This document shows positions 15,490 through 23,968 of a DNA stretch of 64,000 nt, piece by piece. Under the pieces are notes generated by a model that saw only the letters and a program-made list of their open reading frames with translations, made no database searches and was not told where the DNA came from. Source of the stretch: UBA525 sp964589765. GTDB lineage: Archaea; Nanobdellota; Nanobdellia; Woesearchaeales; UBA525. Position 1 is the stretch's first letter. Every line of letters starts with the position of its first letter. A program made the position numbers and the translations under genes. The stretch covers positions 37,317 to 101,316 of the forward strand of contig CAZPUM010000001.1 of assembly GCA_964589765.1 (NCBI GenBank), in the 5' to 3' direction.

Positions 15490-17277
15490 TTAGCAAGAGA
15501 TAAAACCAAAGTAATCACCAACAACCAAATCTTGTCTTGAAACAGTTCGTTTTGCGACTGTATTTCCAACATTGCCTCCTACTATCTCCACTTTGTCTCC
15601 CTCTATACTAGTAATAATGTCGCAATGACTTGTAACGCCCGGCGCATAAGGATCAGTGTAACTTATAGGACAGCTGGAGCCTCTACAATTGCATACAATG
15701 TCACCAACTTTAATCTTTGATACCTCTTCAACTCTAAGAGTTCTACAACTACCTTCACCGCCCCTTACTTTTGTAAAGTACTCCCAGTGGTTACAACTTC
15801 TAGGGAAATTAACACCTGATTTACCCATTACATATGATATGTATGCTGCAGACCAAGGAGTTCCTCCACAAGTCCCAGAGCAACCTCCCGCTCTAAAGTA
15901 ATCTGCGACCCTGCCACTCACAGCAGAATCACACTCAGACCTTCCTCCAAAGTAATTATACTCATCAAGAGCTATTTGGCCTATTCGATTTGTTGAAACT
16001 GTTGTTTCCCTTGTTTTATCGCAACAGTAGGTTCCAGGCCTGCAAAGACCGACAATACACTTGCCTGAGCTGGCAAGCGCCAGACACGCATCCCTGCTAC
16101 AAGAGCAACTGAACTCTGGATTTATTCTGTCCTGTATCTCTGAAGGCGCTTTATCAGGGTTCTCAGCGTAGTACCTACACTCTGTGTAAACAGTTCCATA
16201 ATCGTCAACAACAGGCTCCTCTCCTTGGTACATGACGCCTGTTTCTTTACCATAAGGTTCTAGGTCATTGGGAGTTATGTCAGGTCTTTCAGTTCCAGGT
16301 ATTCTGTTAACTTCCAGCGTTTTTGTCGTTGCGGTCTTGTACATGTAAGTTAGGTTAACAATCAGAACAGACTGAAAGTTCTGCTTACTGGCATAGATAG
16401 GGTCATTAAGATTATTGCTTGGAACAGTGCACCTAGCTACACCCTCGCCATCAAACATTTTGATTAGTTCACCCGGCTGACACTCAAGTTTGGTGCCCAA
16501 TAACCAAGCGTCCAGCTTAACTGTGTTTATCTGTTCAGAGGGGATTCCCTTAAGGAAACATGCTGTGTCCATAGGAAGTGATGCAGGACCAATAAGTCTG
16601 CCATCCCCAACATCTCTAAAATGAATTGTAAAATGTGGCCTTATTGATTCAGTGCCTAGCAGATTATCAACAACAGGGAAACTCTGAACCTCAATATCGG
16701 TTACTGTTATTGGAGCGCCTTGACCATTCGAGAAAGACACGTCTTGCTGTACACAAGGTTGTTCTCTTTCGTTTGCGTAGTACACATTTGTATCAATACA
16801 AACATCAGATGTTGCAAGAGTGTTATACTTGTAACAAATACTTGCAGCAAGGTCTGTTTCAGGTTTTTGACGAGTTCCATAAACGGGTTTTACGAAAAAT
16901 GAATAGAATGCAGGGACTGAGAATATCTTTTTCTCACCATCAGGCCATCCTAAAGAACGCCCCCTTATCAGTTCGCTCTCAGGATCATGTATGGTGGGCT
17001 CGTACTGCTGGACCTCTACAGGAATGTTAATGTACAACGGGTCTCCTGAGAATGTTATTAGCAAGTCATCATAATGAACGTTTGCCGCACCCATATTGTG
17101 AACGCCTAATTTTACAGGGAAAGGTGTGTTTTCGTACACGGCATCAGGTGGTGCGTTTGATGCAAACTCAGGCACTAAACCGTTTTGTCCTTCGTAAGGG
17201 TTGTAGTTCTCCATACTTCCCCCCCTACACGAAGTGAGCATAAGAACCATTACTAACATGAGAATCCAGAATCTCAT
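15490..17277 (-). CDS. surface lipoprotein with C-terminal DUF2272/NlpC-like domain (paralogue 3)
   Basis: A 595-residue lipoprotein with lipobox LTSC at the end of its signal peptide. Residues about 40-330 repeat the paralogous modules (FPVKLGVHNMGAANV; ASICYKYNTLATSDVCID; NGQGAPITVTDIE). A cysteine-rich linker follows. Residues about 440-595 form a DUF2272-like, NlpC/CHAP-related domain: GGTPWSAAYISYVM, a GDIVC strand and SHCDII bearing the histidine. The position equivalent to the catalytic cysteine in PWCAAF-type relatives is serine, as in DUF2272, so hydrolase activity is uncertain. The start overlaps the upstream stop by 4 bases. Confidence 0.8.
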   Translation of the reverse strand: MRFWILMLVMVLMLTSCRGGSMENYNPYEGQNGLVPEFASNAPPDAVYENTPFPVKLGVHNMGAANVHYDDLLITFSGDPLYINIPVEVQQYEPTIHDPESELIRGRSLGWPDGEKKIFSVPAFYSFFVKPVYGTRQKPETDLAASICYKYNTLATSDVCIDTNVYYANEREQPCVQQDVSFSNGQGAPITVTDIEVQSFPVVDNLLGTESIRPHFTIHFRDVGDGRLIGPASLPMDTACFLKGIPSEQINTVKLDAWLLGTKLECQPGELIKMFDGEGVARCTVPSNNLNDPIYASKQNFQSVLIVNLTYMYKTATTKTLEVNRIPGTERPDITPNDLEPYGKETGVMYQGEEPVVDDYGTVYTECRYYAENPDKAPSEIQDRINPEFSCSCSRDACLALASSGKCIVGLCRPGTYCCDKTRETTVSTNRIGQIALDEYNYFGGRSECDSAVSGRVADYFRAGGCSGTCGGTPWSAAYISYVMGKSGVNFPRSCNHWEYFTKVRGGEGSCRTLRVEEVSKIKVGDIVCNCRGSSCPISYTDPYAPGVTSHCDIITSIEGDKVEIVGGNVGNTVAKRTVSRQDLVVGDYFGFISC

Positions 17278-19067
17278 CTGACCATCACCTGTGTTGCAGC
17301 CTCAATTGTGTAACTGTAATAAGCCACAGCTATAATGCTTCTCTCTGTTTTGTCTGCCTCGCTGATTAATGGGTACAAATCAGCACCTTCACGCACACCA
17401 AGTTTACAAGTTATGCTTGTATAAGTGGTAATTGGACCTGCATTCTTGTTTTCAAAGACATAGTTAGTATAATCTGGTTCGAATGGGTCAGGCTCCTGTC
17501 TACACTCGTTAGGATTGTTCTCGCACCTATCACATTCGTAAAGTTCGAACGGTTCAGGCACCTTGAGTTCTATTTTGTTAACTTGATTTAGTTGACCGCT
17601 CCCCCACCCAGGGTCTAGAGTTAAACCGATTCTTGTTCCTGCGGGGATTGGGTTTTCCTCGGCCGGATTAATCCTGATTGGCTGAGGAGTGCCTCCCATT
17701 CCTATCTTTAATGGTCCCGCCGTGAAAATGGCGGTTGGATTAGGATCGATATCCAGAACATCTCTTACATCCAGGCCTTGCCTGGCAAGGTTTCTTGCCC
17801 TTTCATCATCTACAAAAGAGAATGTTATGTATGCCCAGGTCTGGAAAGGGAATGTTGCGAAAGATTTGATTCTGTAAGTTCCCGTTTCATCTATAGCACC
17901 AAATTTACACTCATATACCCCTGCAGTACCAAGAACAATATCGAGTATTTCGGGATCGACACTTGCCTCTTCAGTAATGGCTCGCCTATCAATCACACAA
18001 GACGGAACAACCTTCAAAGAGTCTTCGTCATCTATGAATGTTTTTGCGTAGATTGTTCCGTAAACTGATAAGGGCATGTCTGTCGTGATAGTTCTATCAA
18101 TAGGCCTTAAATCTTCAAACTTAACACCTATGTCTGCCTCAGCATTATCTTCTACCCGCCCAGTATAATAAGCACCAGGGTTCAGGGTTTCATTTATTGT
18201 TCGGCCTATGCCTGAACCTATGTTTGTGAAAGCCTCGACAAAAGTATCAAACATATTTATTGCCGAGCCAGAAACATCCAACCCTCCAACCCCTACGATG
18301 GGCATGGTTGACAATGTCGGGAAGAAAATCAGACCAAAGAATAACACGATGAAGGATATCATCAATAATATTTTGTATATTCTGAATATCTTTGCTGCAG
18401 TTTCACTTGCCTGAGACAGTCTTTGTAACATGTAGATTGGCCAAACAGGAACAATGACTGCCAAGAAAAACAAAGCTCCGTGAATATTCTCGCTCCATGT
18501 GAACGCCTCTGCAACAGCAGGCATACAGTACATTACCGCACCTGCCAAAGAAACAACAAAAATTGACTTCTTACTCGTGTCACCAATTGCAACAATATAG
18601 GTTAGTCCTAAAGCGGACATCACAGCAAAGTATGTTATGAATGAGGCTGTTGAAGCACCAAATCTGAAAACAAAAATTACAAACAAGTGTATAAGTATTG
18701 AAATTATGAAAAAAAGAGTCGGGCCTCCTGTAAGAGCGTCAGCTGTCACGTTACCCCCTACGTTCAGTAGTTTTTTACCACCTGCCTTTCCCACTGCCCC
18801 CGCACCTTTTGCCAGACCTGAAATAGCATCTTTCAGAGTTGAACGCGCCTCGCTTATCCCTTTTTCAGCCTTTAAGTCATCTGAATGAGAATCACCTGAT
18901 GGAACAGAAGGAGTGGCAATTGACGAAGAACCTTCTCCAGTTCCTCCGTCCGTTTTTACATCAATATCTAGCTCCACTTTGTTTCCATCTTTACTTACTT
19001 CAGAACCAACAGGACCTTTTAGCTTAGCCTCAACTTCCTCTCTTAGCTTCTCTTCTTCGTCAGCCAT
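17274..19067 (-). CDS. polytopic membrane protein with extracytoplasmic beta domain
   Basis: A 597-residue protein. Residues 1-110 are charged and low-complexity (cytoplasmic), followed by about six hydrophobic segments between residues 115 and 270. The remaining 330 residues are a soluble, cysteine-bearing region; part of it (IGMGGTPQPIRI ... LTLDPGWGSGQ ... ELYECDRCEN) resembles the second module of the adjacent lipoproteins. The ATG at 19067 has a GAGGTGA ribosome site 2 bases upstream. It is likely the membrane platform of the locus, and DNA or protein transport cannot be excluded. No family recognised. Confidence 0.75.
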   Translation of the reverse strand: MADEEEKLREEVEAKLKGPVGSEVSKDGNKVELDIDVKTDGGTGEGSSSIATPSVPSGDSHSDDLKAEKGISEARSTLKDAISGLAKGAGAVGKAGGKKLLNVGGNVTADALTGGPTLFFIISILIHLFVIFVFRFGASTASFITYFAVMSALGLTYIVAIGDTSKKSIFVVSLAGAVMYCMPAVAEAFTWSENIHGALFFLAVIVPVWPIYMLQRLSQASETAAKIFRIYKILLMISFIVLFFGLIFFPTLSTMPIVGVGGLDVSGSAINMFDTFVEAFTNIGSGIGRTINETLNPGAYYTGRVEDNAEADIGVKFEDLRPIDRTITTDMPLSVYGTIYAKTFIDDEDSLKVVPSCVIDRRAITEEASVDPEILDIVLGTAGVYECKFGAIDETGTYRIKSFATFPFQTWAYITFSFVDDERARNLARQGLDVRDVLDIDPNPTAIFTAGPLKIGMGGTPQPIRINPAEENPIPAGTRIGLTLDPGWGSGQLNQVNKIELKVPEPFELYECDRCENNPNECRQEPDPFEPDYTNYVFENKNAGPITTYTSITCKLGVREGADLYPLISEADKTERSIIAVAYYSYTIEAATQVMVR

Positions 19068-19082
19068 GCTCACCTCAAACCA

Positions 19083-20354
19083 CTATACTATCTCGAGCTT
19101 GAGCTCGGCCACATCCAGGCGGTCAACGTGCGGCGCAATCTGAATAGTGTTCGGGCCAGGATTTATTATTCCTGGGTCAATGACCGCCTGCCATACATAA
19201 TCCTGCGTGCTGAAACTCTGAACAAATCCGTTCACCACAACCTCGCCTGATTTTACATTTCGATAATCTGTGAACGTCATGGTAAGAACCAATTGACCAT
19301 AGCCAAGGTCGATTCCCTCATACATTTCCATTGGCAGATTGAAGTAATACACAGGGTAATCAGACTGTCGCATCTCTAAGGTCAACTTGATGTTGTCAAC
19401 GACATACTGTCCTCCCTGGACAGCAGCCATGAAAAGTCTGTTTTCTCCAACCCTCAGATACTCTTTTGGAACATCTGTCTTGAACCGGACTCCACAGTCC
19501 ACAAGACCTGTGTAGAGTATGTTTGGTACTGTGAATGTGTTATTGTCAGAATCCCTGACAAGCCTGTCGTTTAAATGAACGACCAACCTGCCTGCGTTGC
19601 TCGGGTCACAGTCAGGAATAAATTCAAGCTGAGCTGCTCTGAAAGCACCTATCTCTTCCTCAGAAACACTGAAAGTTTGTTCACTCACACTTCCTGACTG
19701 GTCAATAACGTCCGCACTTATCTGAATGTTTCTTAGCTTATACGCATTTGGTTGCCAGAATGCAAGACCTGTATCGTCTGTCTGGAGAGTTATAACATTC
19801 TCTCCTTCAACAAAGTAGTCTGTTGGCAACTGAATTGGTGGCGGGCTTGGTTCTCTAATGGGCCTTTCGTAAATCTGGTTTCCATTGATAAGAATCCTTA
19901 AAGGTCCTGAACCCGCCTCTTCTAAACTGAAGCTCAAAAGATAGTTTCCACTCCCCTCTTTTCCCGGAGTGAATGGTATCGACATGTCTTTCTTTGCAAA
20001 AATACCATTCTTTACAATTCCTGAGTCTATAGATTTCACAACCTGTGTGTTGATTCTTGTGAATATTGTTGAAGTAGGAATATTATGTTCTTGTATCGGA
20101 CTCCTCAGAAATCTCAGAGTCCCCGGGGTCTCTGTAAGTACCAAAACTGGGCCATACTGCGTGAAGCTTCCGCCTCCTGAACCACCTCCCGACCAGGACT
20201 GGCCACCAAACCCCCCATCACCACCAAAAAGCAACTGGTCACGTTCGGCAGGAGGAAGGAATAAGATATAGAGCAGAAGGAAACCTGCTATGATTGCAAT
20301 CAAGACAGCTGAGCCCGAAGCAGTCTGTCCCCGTCGAGAGCCTCCACCTAACAT
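19083..20354 (-). CDS. signal-anchored surface protein, first gene of surface locus
   Basis: A 423-residue protein. Residues 1-36 look like a class III-like or signal-anchor sequence: SRRGQTASGSAVLIAIIAG, then a hydrophobic helix ending LPPAERDQLL. A glycine/serine linker precedes a large beta-rich exterior region, with lectin-like galactose-binding-fold features (long strands, GENVITLQTD, VGENRLFMAAV). It starts the leftward surface locus and shares a TATA box with divergent pelA. Pilin-like processing after RRG is possible but not certain. Confidence 0.75.
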   Translation of the reverse strand: MLGGGSRRGQTASGSAVLIAIIAGFLLLYILFLPPAERDQLLFGGDGGFGGQSWSGGGSGGGSFTQYGPVLVLTETPGTLRFLRSPIQEHNIPTSTIFTRINTQVVKSIDSGIVKNGIFAKKDMSIPFTPGKEGSGNYLLSFSLEEAGSGPLRILINGNQIYERPIREPSPPPIQLPTDYFVEGENVITLQTDDTGLAFWQPNAYKLRNIQISADVIDQSGSVSEQTFSVSEEEIGAFRAAQLEFIPDCDPSNAGRLVVHLNDRLVRDSDNNTFTVPNILYTGLVDCGVRFKTDVPKEYLRVGENRLFMAAVQGGQYVVDNIKLTLEMRQSDYPVYYFNLPMEMYEGIDLGYGQLVLTMTFTDYRNVKSGEVVVNGFVQSFSTQDYVWQAVIDPGIINPGPNTIQIAPHVDRLDVAELKLEIV

Positions 20355-20377
20355 ATTTAAAACCCCGACGAAACAGC

Positions 20378-20389
20378 ATATATAAAAGT
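20378..20389. promoter_or_regulatory. shared bidirectional TATA box (surface locus and pelA)
   Basis: CATATATAAAAG is the only TATA-like sequence between the divergent starts. Its centre is about 29 bases from the ATG at 20354 (leftward) and about 28 from the ATG at 20411 (rightward), so it is correctly spaced for leaderless transcription of both. Confidence 0.6.
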
Positions 20390-20410
20390 TTCCGTTGTTT
20401 TCCTCGAGAG

Positions 20411-21433
20411 ATGCGAATCACCCATAAGGACCTAAAACAGGGAACCATTGCGGTTCAAACACAAACTCCCGACGATTTATGGTATTTGACTACCATAGTT
20501 AACGAGGGAGATATAGTGCTGGGTAGCTCTGAGTACAAATTCAAACTAGGCGGTTCAGATGCCAAGCAGAAGATTGTGAAAAAAAAGGTCACAGTTGAGC
20601 TGGAAGTGGAGAAAGTCGAACTTTCAGGAAATATAACTCGGATTTCAGGAGTTGTGACAGGAGGTTCAGAGGATGTTCCCAGGGGAAGCCACCACGGAAT
20701 TGACATTGAGGAAGGTTCCAGAATAACAATCAAAAAGGAAAGATGGCTGGATTTCCAGCTCGAAAAACTAAAAGAGGCCTGTAACTCTGGCGGTTCTGGT
20801 ACAGTACTCTGTCTTTTTGACAGAGAGTTTGCCAGAATTCTCAGACTAAAGCCTAACGGGGTGGATGTTTTATCGGAGATAAAGGGCGATGTTCCCAAGA
20901 AAGGTGTTGATGAAGAGAAACAACACAGGTTTTACAAGGAGATAGCAGAAAGACTTGAAACAGTTGAGGCCCAGCAAATTCTTGCTGCCAGTCCGGCTTT
21001 CTGGAAACAGTACTTAGAGAAAGAACTTTCCGCTGAGACGAAGAATAAGACCATATTCACTTCAGTCAGCGGAACAGATGATACTGCTGTAAAAGAATTG
21101 TTGAAATCAAAAGAGTTACAGCAGGTTCTACAAAACGAACGTTCTGCCCGTGAAGAGAACATGCTCGAAGATGTTATGTCCGCCTTGGGAAAAGACATGC
21201 TCGTTTACGGCAAGGACGATGTCAAGGCGGTTCTATCAGAGGGTAACTGTCTCGCGCTTTATGTTTCTGAGAATGAGATTGTGAAAGCGCGAGCCGAGAA
21301 CAGGTATCCCTCTCTTGAGGCTATCATGAAAACCGCAGGCGACCTCGATGCAAAGGTCCGTCTGTTCTCAACACGGGAACCTATGGTTAAGATTGACGGG
21401 CTTGGCGGAGTTGTGGTGGTCAAGAGATGGTGA
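20411..21433 (+). CDS. pelA: Pelota (aDom34), ribosome rescue factor
   Basis: A 340-residue protein, homologue of Dom34/pelota. The N-terminal Sm-like domain begins with MRITHKDLKQG and DDLWYL. The middle RNase H-like domain (about 130-260) carries the VPRGSHHGIDIEEG junction. The C-terminal eRF1_3-like domain holds EGNCLALYVSENEI and ends in GGVVVVKRW. It frees stalled ribosomes with aEF1A in archaea. The ATG at 20411 is fixed by family alignment and the TATA spacing. The next gene starts 7 bases before its end. Confidence 0.95.
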   Translation: MRITHKDLKQGTIAVQTQTPDDLWYLTTIVNEGDIVLGSSEYKFKLGGSDAKQKIVKKKVTVELEVEKVELSGNITRISGVVTGGSEDVPRGSHHGIDIEEGSRITIKKERWLDFQLEKLKEACNSGGSGTVLCLFDREFARILRLKPNGVDVLSEIKGDVPKKGVDEEKQHRFYKEIAERLETVEAQQILAASPAFWKQYLEKELSAETKNKTIFTSVSGTDDTAVKELLKSKELQQVLQNERSAREENMLEDVMSALGKDMLVYGKDDVKAVLSEGNCLALYVSENEIVKARAENRYPSLEAIMKTAGDLDAKVRLFSTREPMVKIDGLGGVVVVKRW

Positions 21434-22026
21434 TTCCGGTATTCACTGTATCAGTTCCTGAATACCAAGTTAGAAAATATGATTCAGATGGCCGAGTATT
21501 TGAAGTTCCTAATTACGGTATTGAAATACCTGAGATTTATGAGGATAACAAGCCCAACTTTGAGAAATATGGTAGAATTATTGATGGTTGTCTGAAAGAA
21601 CATTTTCTAGGAAAAAAAGTAGCCATACGGGTTCTTGGCTCTTGTGAACACCCTAATAGAACCCAAGATGAATTGATTGAAATCATCAAAGAGATAGGAC
21701 ACGATAGATATGATGCTGACCGTACAGGAGATCGATATGAAAACATTGAGAACAAAGAAATTGAAATTTTCGCCATGCCACCATATGTGGTAAAAGAAAA
21801 TGAAGAATATTTCAAAAATTTCCTAATCCCTTTTTACTATTGGCCCATCAAACAAAGAGGATATCCTGTAAGGGTTGATATTGCCATAATCTACAACCCC
21901 GCCCTGCTTATCGAAGTCCCTCACATATACAAAGGAAGGGAAAACGAACTAAAGAAAGATGGATTTGTGTTTAAAGACCCAAAAAACAAATCAAACGCCA
22001 TTATAGGCATAATAAAAATTGAATAA
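21427..22026 (+). CDS. hypothetical protein
   Basis: A 199-residue soluble protein, aromatic-rich and acidic, with no recognised family. Visible segments are a beta-rich start (IPVFTVSVPEYQVRKY), a GSCEHPNRTQDELIEIIKEIG helix and a C-terminal region with alternating strands (VRVDIAIIYNPALLIEV). The ATG lies 7 bases inside pelA and the stop is next to the start of the methyltransferase gene, so it is translated as the middle gene of the pelA operon. Confidence 0.6.
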   Translation: MVIPVFTVSVPEYQVRKYDSDGRVFEVPNYGIEIPEIYEDNKPNFEKYGRIIDGCLKEHFLGKKVAIRVLGSCEHPNRTQDELIEIIKEIGHDRYDADRTGDRYENIENKEIEIFAMPPYVVKENEEYFKNFLIPFYYWPIKQRGYPVRVDIAIIYNPALLIEVPHIYKGRENELKKDGFVFKDPKNKSNAIIGIIKIE

Positions 22027-22027
22027 A

Positions 22028-22864
22028 ATGGTAACTATCAACGAAGTCGTTTCCGCAATCAAGTCGAAAAAGGAACTATCAACTCTCGACGATAATTTCG
22101 TCCGGAAAAAGGTGGAGAAAATCCTTGATGGTAACGCAAAAATCGTTCGCAAAATGGAATCCTCGAAAGATTTCGAACAGTTTTCACGTTCGCAAGAGTT
22201 CAAAGGTATGATGAAGCATGTTCGTAAAGAGTTGCGAACTGTTTATGGTGTGTTCCAGGAGGGAGACAGGAATGAGCTTCTGAAAAAACTGACCGTTGAT
22301 AATATTGAGGTCGTTTCAGAAATTCTGGAAACCCACACAAGCACACGGGAAAGAATTCCTTATTATGACCAAATCTACAAGGAACTTTCAGATAGAATTC
22401 CTAAGCCAAAGAAAATTATCGATTTGGGTTGTGGTTTAAACCCTTTGAGCCACGTTTTCATGCGCAAACATGGCTGGAATCCTGAATGGTTCGCTTCCGA
22501 CATAAGCCAGACAGACATGGAGTTCCTTTCTGAGTGTTTCTCAGTTCTTAACATAACTGGAACCGTGATGGCTTTAGACTTAACCAAGGATTATGATAAA
22601 CTTGCTAACCTGGAAGGGAATATCACTTTTGTTCTCAAACTTTTGGACTCGTTGGAAGAGACTGAAAGACACATATCTTACAAAATATTTGAGAATATCA
22701 AAACCAAGTGGATTGTTGTCAGTTTTCCAACTAAATCTCTTGGCGGAAATAAAAACATCTCAACCCGTGGCAGATTATGGTTTGAACGCTTGCTGAACAG
22801 GTTTGAACTCAAGCACGATACATTCCAAGTTGAGAATGAGCTGTTTTATGTTATTGAGAGGTAA
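22028..22864 (+). CDS. FmrO/ArmA-type 16S rRNA methyltransferase homologue
   Basis: A 278-residue protein. The N-terminal helical region (1-105) resembles the rRNA-recognition part of the family. The SAM-binding motif is KIIDLGCGLNPLS, followed by ASDIS at the second strand. A VVSFPTKSLGG segment near the C-terminus is the hallmark of the FmrO/RmtB/ArmA family, which methylates G1405 of 16S rRNA in bacterial aminoglycoside producers and resistant strains. Here it is linked to the ribosome rescue gene pelA, so a housekeeping rRNA role is as likely as resistance. The ATG at 22028 is preferred over the TTG at 22019. Confidence 0.85.
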   Translation: MVTINEVVSAIKSKKELSTLDDNFVRKKVEKILDGNAKIVRKMESSKDFEQFSRSQEFKGMMKHVRKELRTVYGVFQEGDRNELLKKLTVDNIEVVSEILETHTSTRERIPYYDQIYKELSDRIPKPKKIIDLGCGLNPLSHVFMRKHGWNPEWFASDISQTDMEFLSECFSVLNITGTVMALDLTKDYDKLANLEGNITFVLKLLDSLEETERHISYKIFENIKTKWIVVSFPTKSLGGNKNISTRGRLWFERLLNRFELKHDTFQVENELFYVIER

Positions 22865-22866
22865 CG

Positions 22867-22970
22867 GACCTCATCCTTCAGTCATTGTTTCGGACTCATA
22901 CCGTCATTTTCGCTTCGCTCAATGTCACGAGTCCTCAGAAGCGATTAAGAATGAGAAAAAAATAAAGAAA
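22867..22970. repeat. structured intergenic element, copy B
   Basis: This is the counterpart of 13024-13132 and also lies between convergent genes. It starts with GACCTCATCC, 2 bases after the rightward stop. The outer stem is GGACTC (22892-22897) with GAGTCC (22929-22934), the inner stem CATT (22905-22908) with AATG (22921-22924), the loop TTCGCTTCGCTC. An A-rich tail (22955-22970) would act as a U-run terminator for the leftward trmB gene. Confidence 0.5.
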
Positions 22971-22977
22971 TTAGGCC

Positions 22978-23787
22978 TTATTTGACCTTTACCTTTTTCA
23001 TGTCCTTCCAAGCCAGGTCAAACAACTGGTCCAAAGCACTTGCGAAGAAAGGCGTGTTAATCCAAATGCCAACGTCGTAAGTCGGGTGTACTTCTGCGTC
23101 ATCCATAACCATGAAGACAACTTCCTTACCATCAACAACACAGAAGCGCGCGTTTACTTTTGCATCGCGTACTTCCACAATTCCTTCTAACTCCTTAGCG
23201 GCGGTCTGAAGGTCTTTGCTCATCGGAGCGGCAAGACGAATCTTTACTCCGCGCGCTGCAATCTCCTCAAACACAGGCCTCAATCCCTCAATCTTCCTTA
23301 GAAGACCGCTTGTTGTTGATACAAGTGTCACAGAAGACTCGGCACCTCGAATTGTTAGTTCGATGTGGTTGTACAGATTGTGTCTGCCACGAAGACTTCC
23401 TGAAAGGTCCGTTGGCTCAACAAGCTCAATCCCCTGCTTGTGCAGGTTCTTAAGCTCGCCAATCACATCCGTTTCCTTGAGTTTCTCAAGCCTTACAACA
23501 GATTCATCTGCCTCTTTCTTGACATTTTTCTTTACACGTTCAACTACTTCATGTGGATCCACAGCGATATACTTGATTGGCTTACCAATCTTCATCACTA
23601 TGAATCCTTTCTTCTCGAGTGACTCGAGAACGTCGTAGCTACGGCTTCTTGGAACATTTGCGATATCAGAAAGCTCACCTGCTGTGGAAACTCCACGGCT
23701 CAGCAGAGCTGTCCATATCTTGACTTCGTACAAATTCAGTCCAAAGTACCTTCTTAGCCTCGACAGAAAGTCATCACGCACTATCAT
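22978..23787 (-). CDS. TrmB-family transcriptional regulator
   Basis: A 269-residue regulator. The N-terminal winged helix (about 1-80) has the TrmB pattern FGLNLYEVKIWTALLSRG followed by NVPRSRSYDVLESLEKKGF. A coiled linker and a TrmB C-terminal effector-type domain (about 125-260) follow. Family members sense sugars or other metabolites. The ATG at 23787 has GGGGGT upstream; the GTG at 23814 is an alternative. It is divergent from pheS, with palindromes between the two genes, but a direct link to pheST is not established. Confidence 0.85.
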   Translation of the reverse strand: MIVRDDFLSRLRRYFGLNLYEVKIWTALLSRGVSTAGELSDIANVPRSRSYDVLESLEKKGFIVMKIGKPIKYIAVDPHEVVERVKKNVKKEADESVVRLEKLKETDVIGELKNLHKQGIELVEPTDLSGSLRGRHNLYNHIELTIRGAESSVTLVSTTSGLLRKIEGLRPVFEEIAARGVKIRLAAPMSKDLQTAAKELEGIVEVRDAKVNARFCVVDGKEVVFMVMDDAEVHPTYDVGIWINTPFFASALDQLFDLAWKDMKKVKVK

Positions 23788-23844
23788 TCTTCTACCCCCT
23801 ATTCGGGTTCTCACCCCTTTTTAGAAATAACATTCGGATAACTA

Positions 23845-23855
23845 CTTTAAATAAG
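23845..23855 (-). promoter_or_regulatory. TATA box of trmB-like gene, inside an inverted-repeat region
   Basis: CTTATTTAAAG on the minus strand. Flanking AACT/AGTT and ATAAC/GTTAT arms (23836-23872) form imperfect inverted repeats that could be an autoregulatory site. Confidence 0.4.
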
Positions 23856-23901
23856 TTACTCAGAGTTATCTAAAAACACAGTTAAGTACCGACATAACTC
23901 C

Positions 23902-23929
23902 TCAGTGTTCAACACTGACTGTCAGTGTC
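23902..23929. promoter_or_regulatory. overlapping palindromes upstream of pheST
   Basis: Two palindromes share their middle arm: TCAGTGTT-c-AACACTGA (23902-23918) and ACACTGAC-t-GTCAGTGT (23912-23928). They end about 8 bases before the pheS TATA box (AGTATTAAAAA, 23936-23946). Three evenly spaced half-sites at this position suggest binding of an oligomeric regulator. Confidence 0.45.
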
Positions 23930-23968
23930 TCGCAAGTATTAAAAACCCCGTCTGAACTCAAAATAAGC

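Noticed and set aside
22028..22864. Mobile aminoglycoside-resistance gene
   Set aside because: No transposase, repeats or atypical composition flank it, and it is cotranscribed with pelA.
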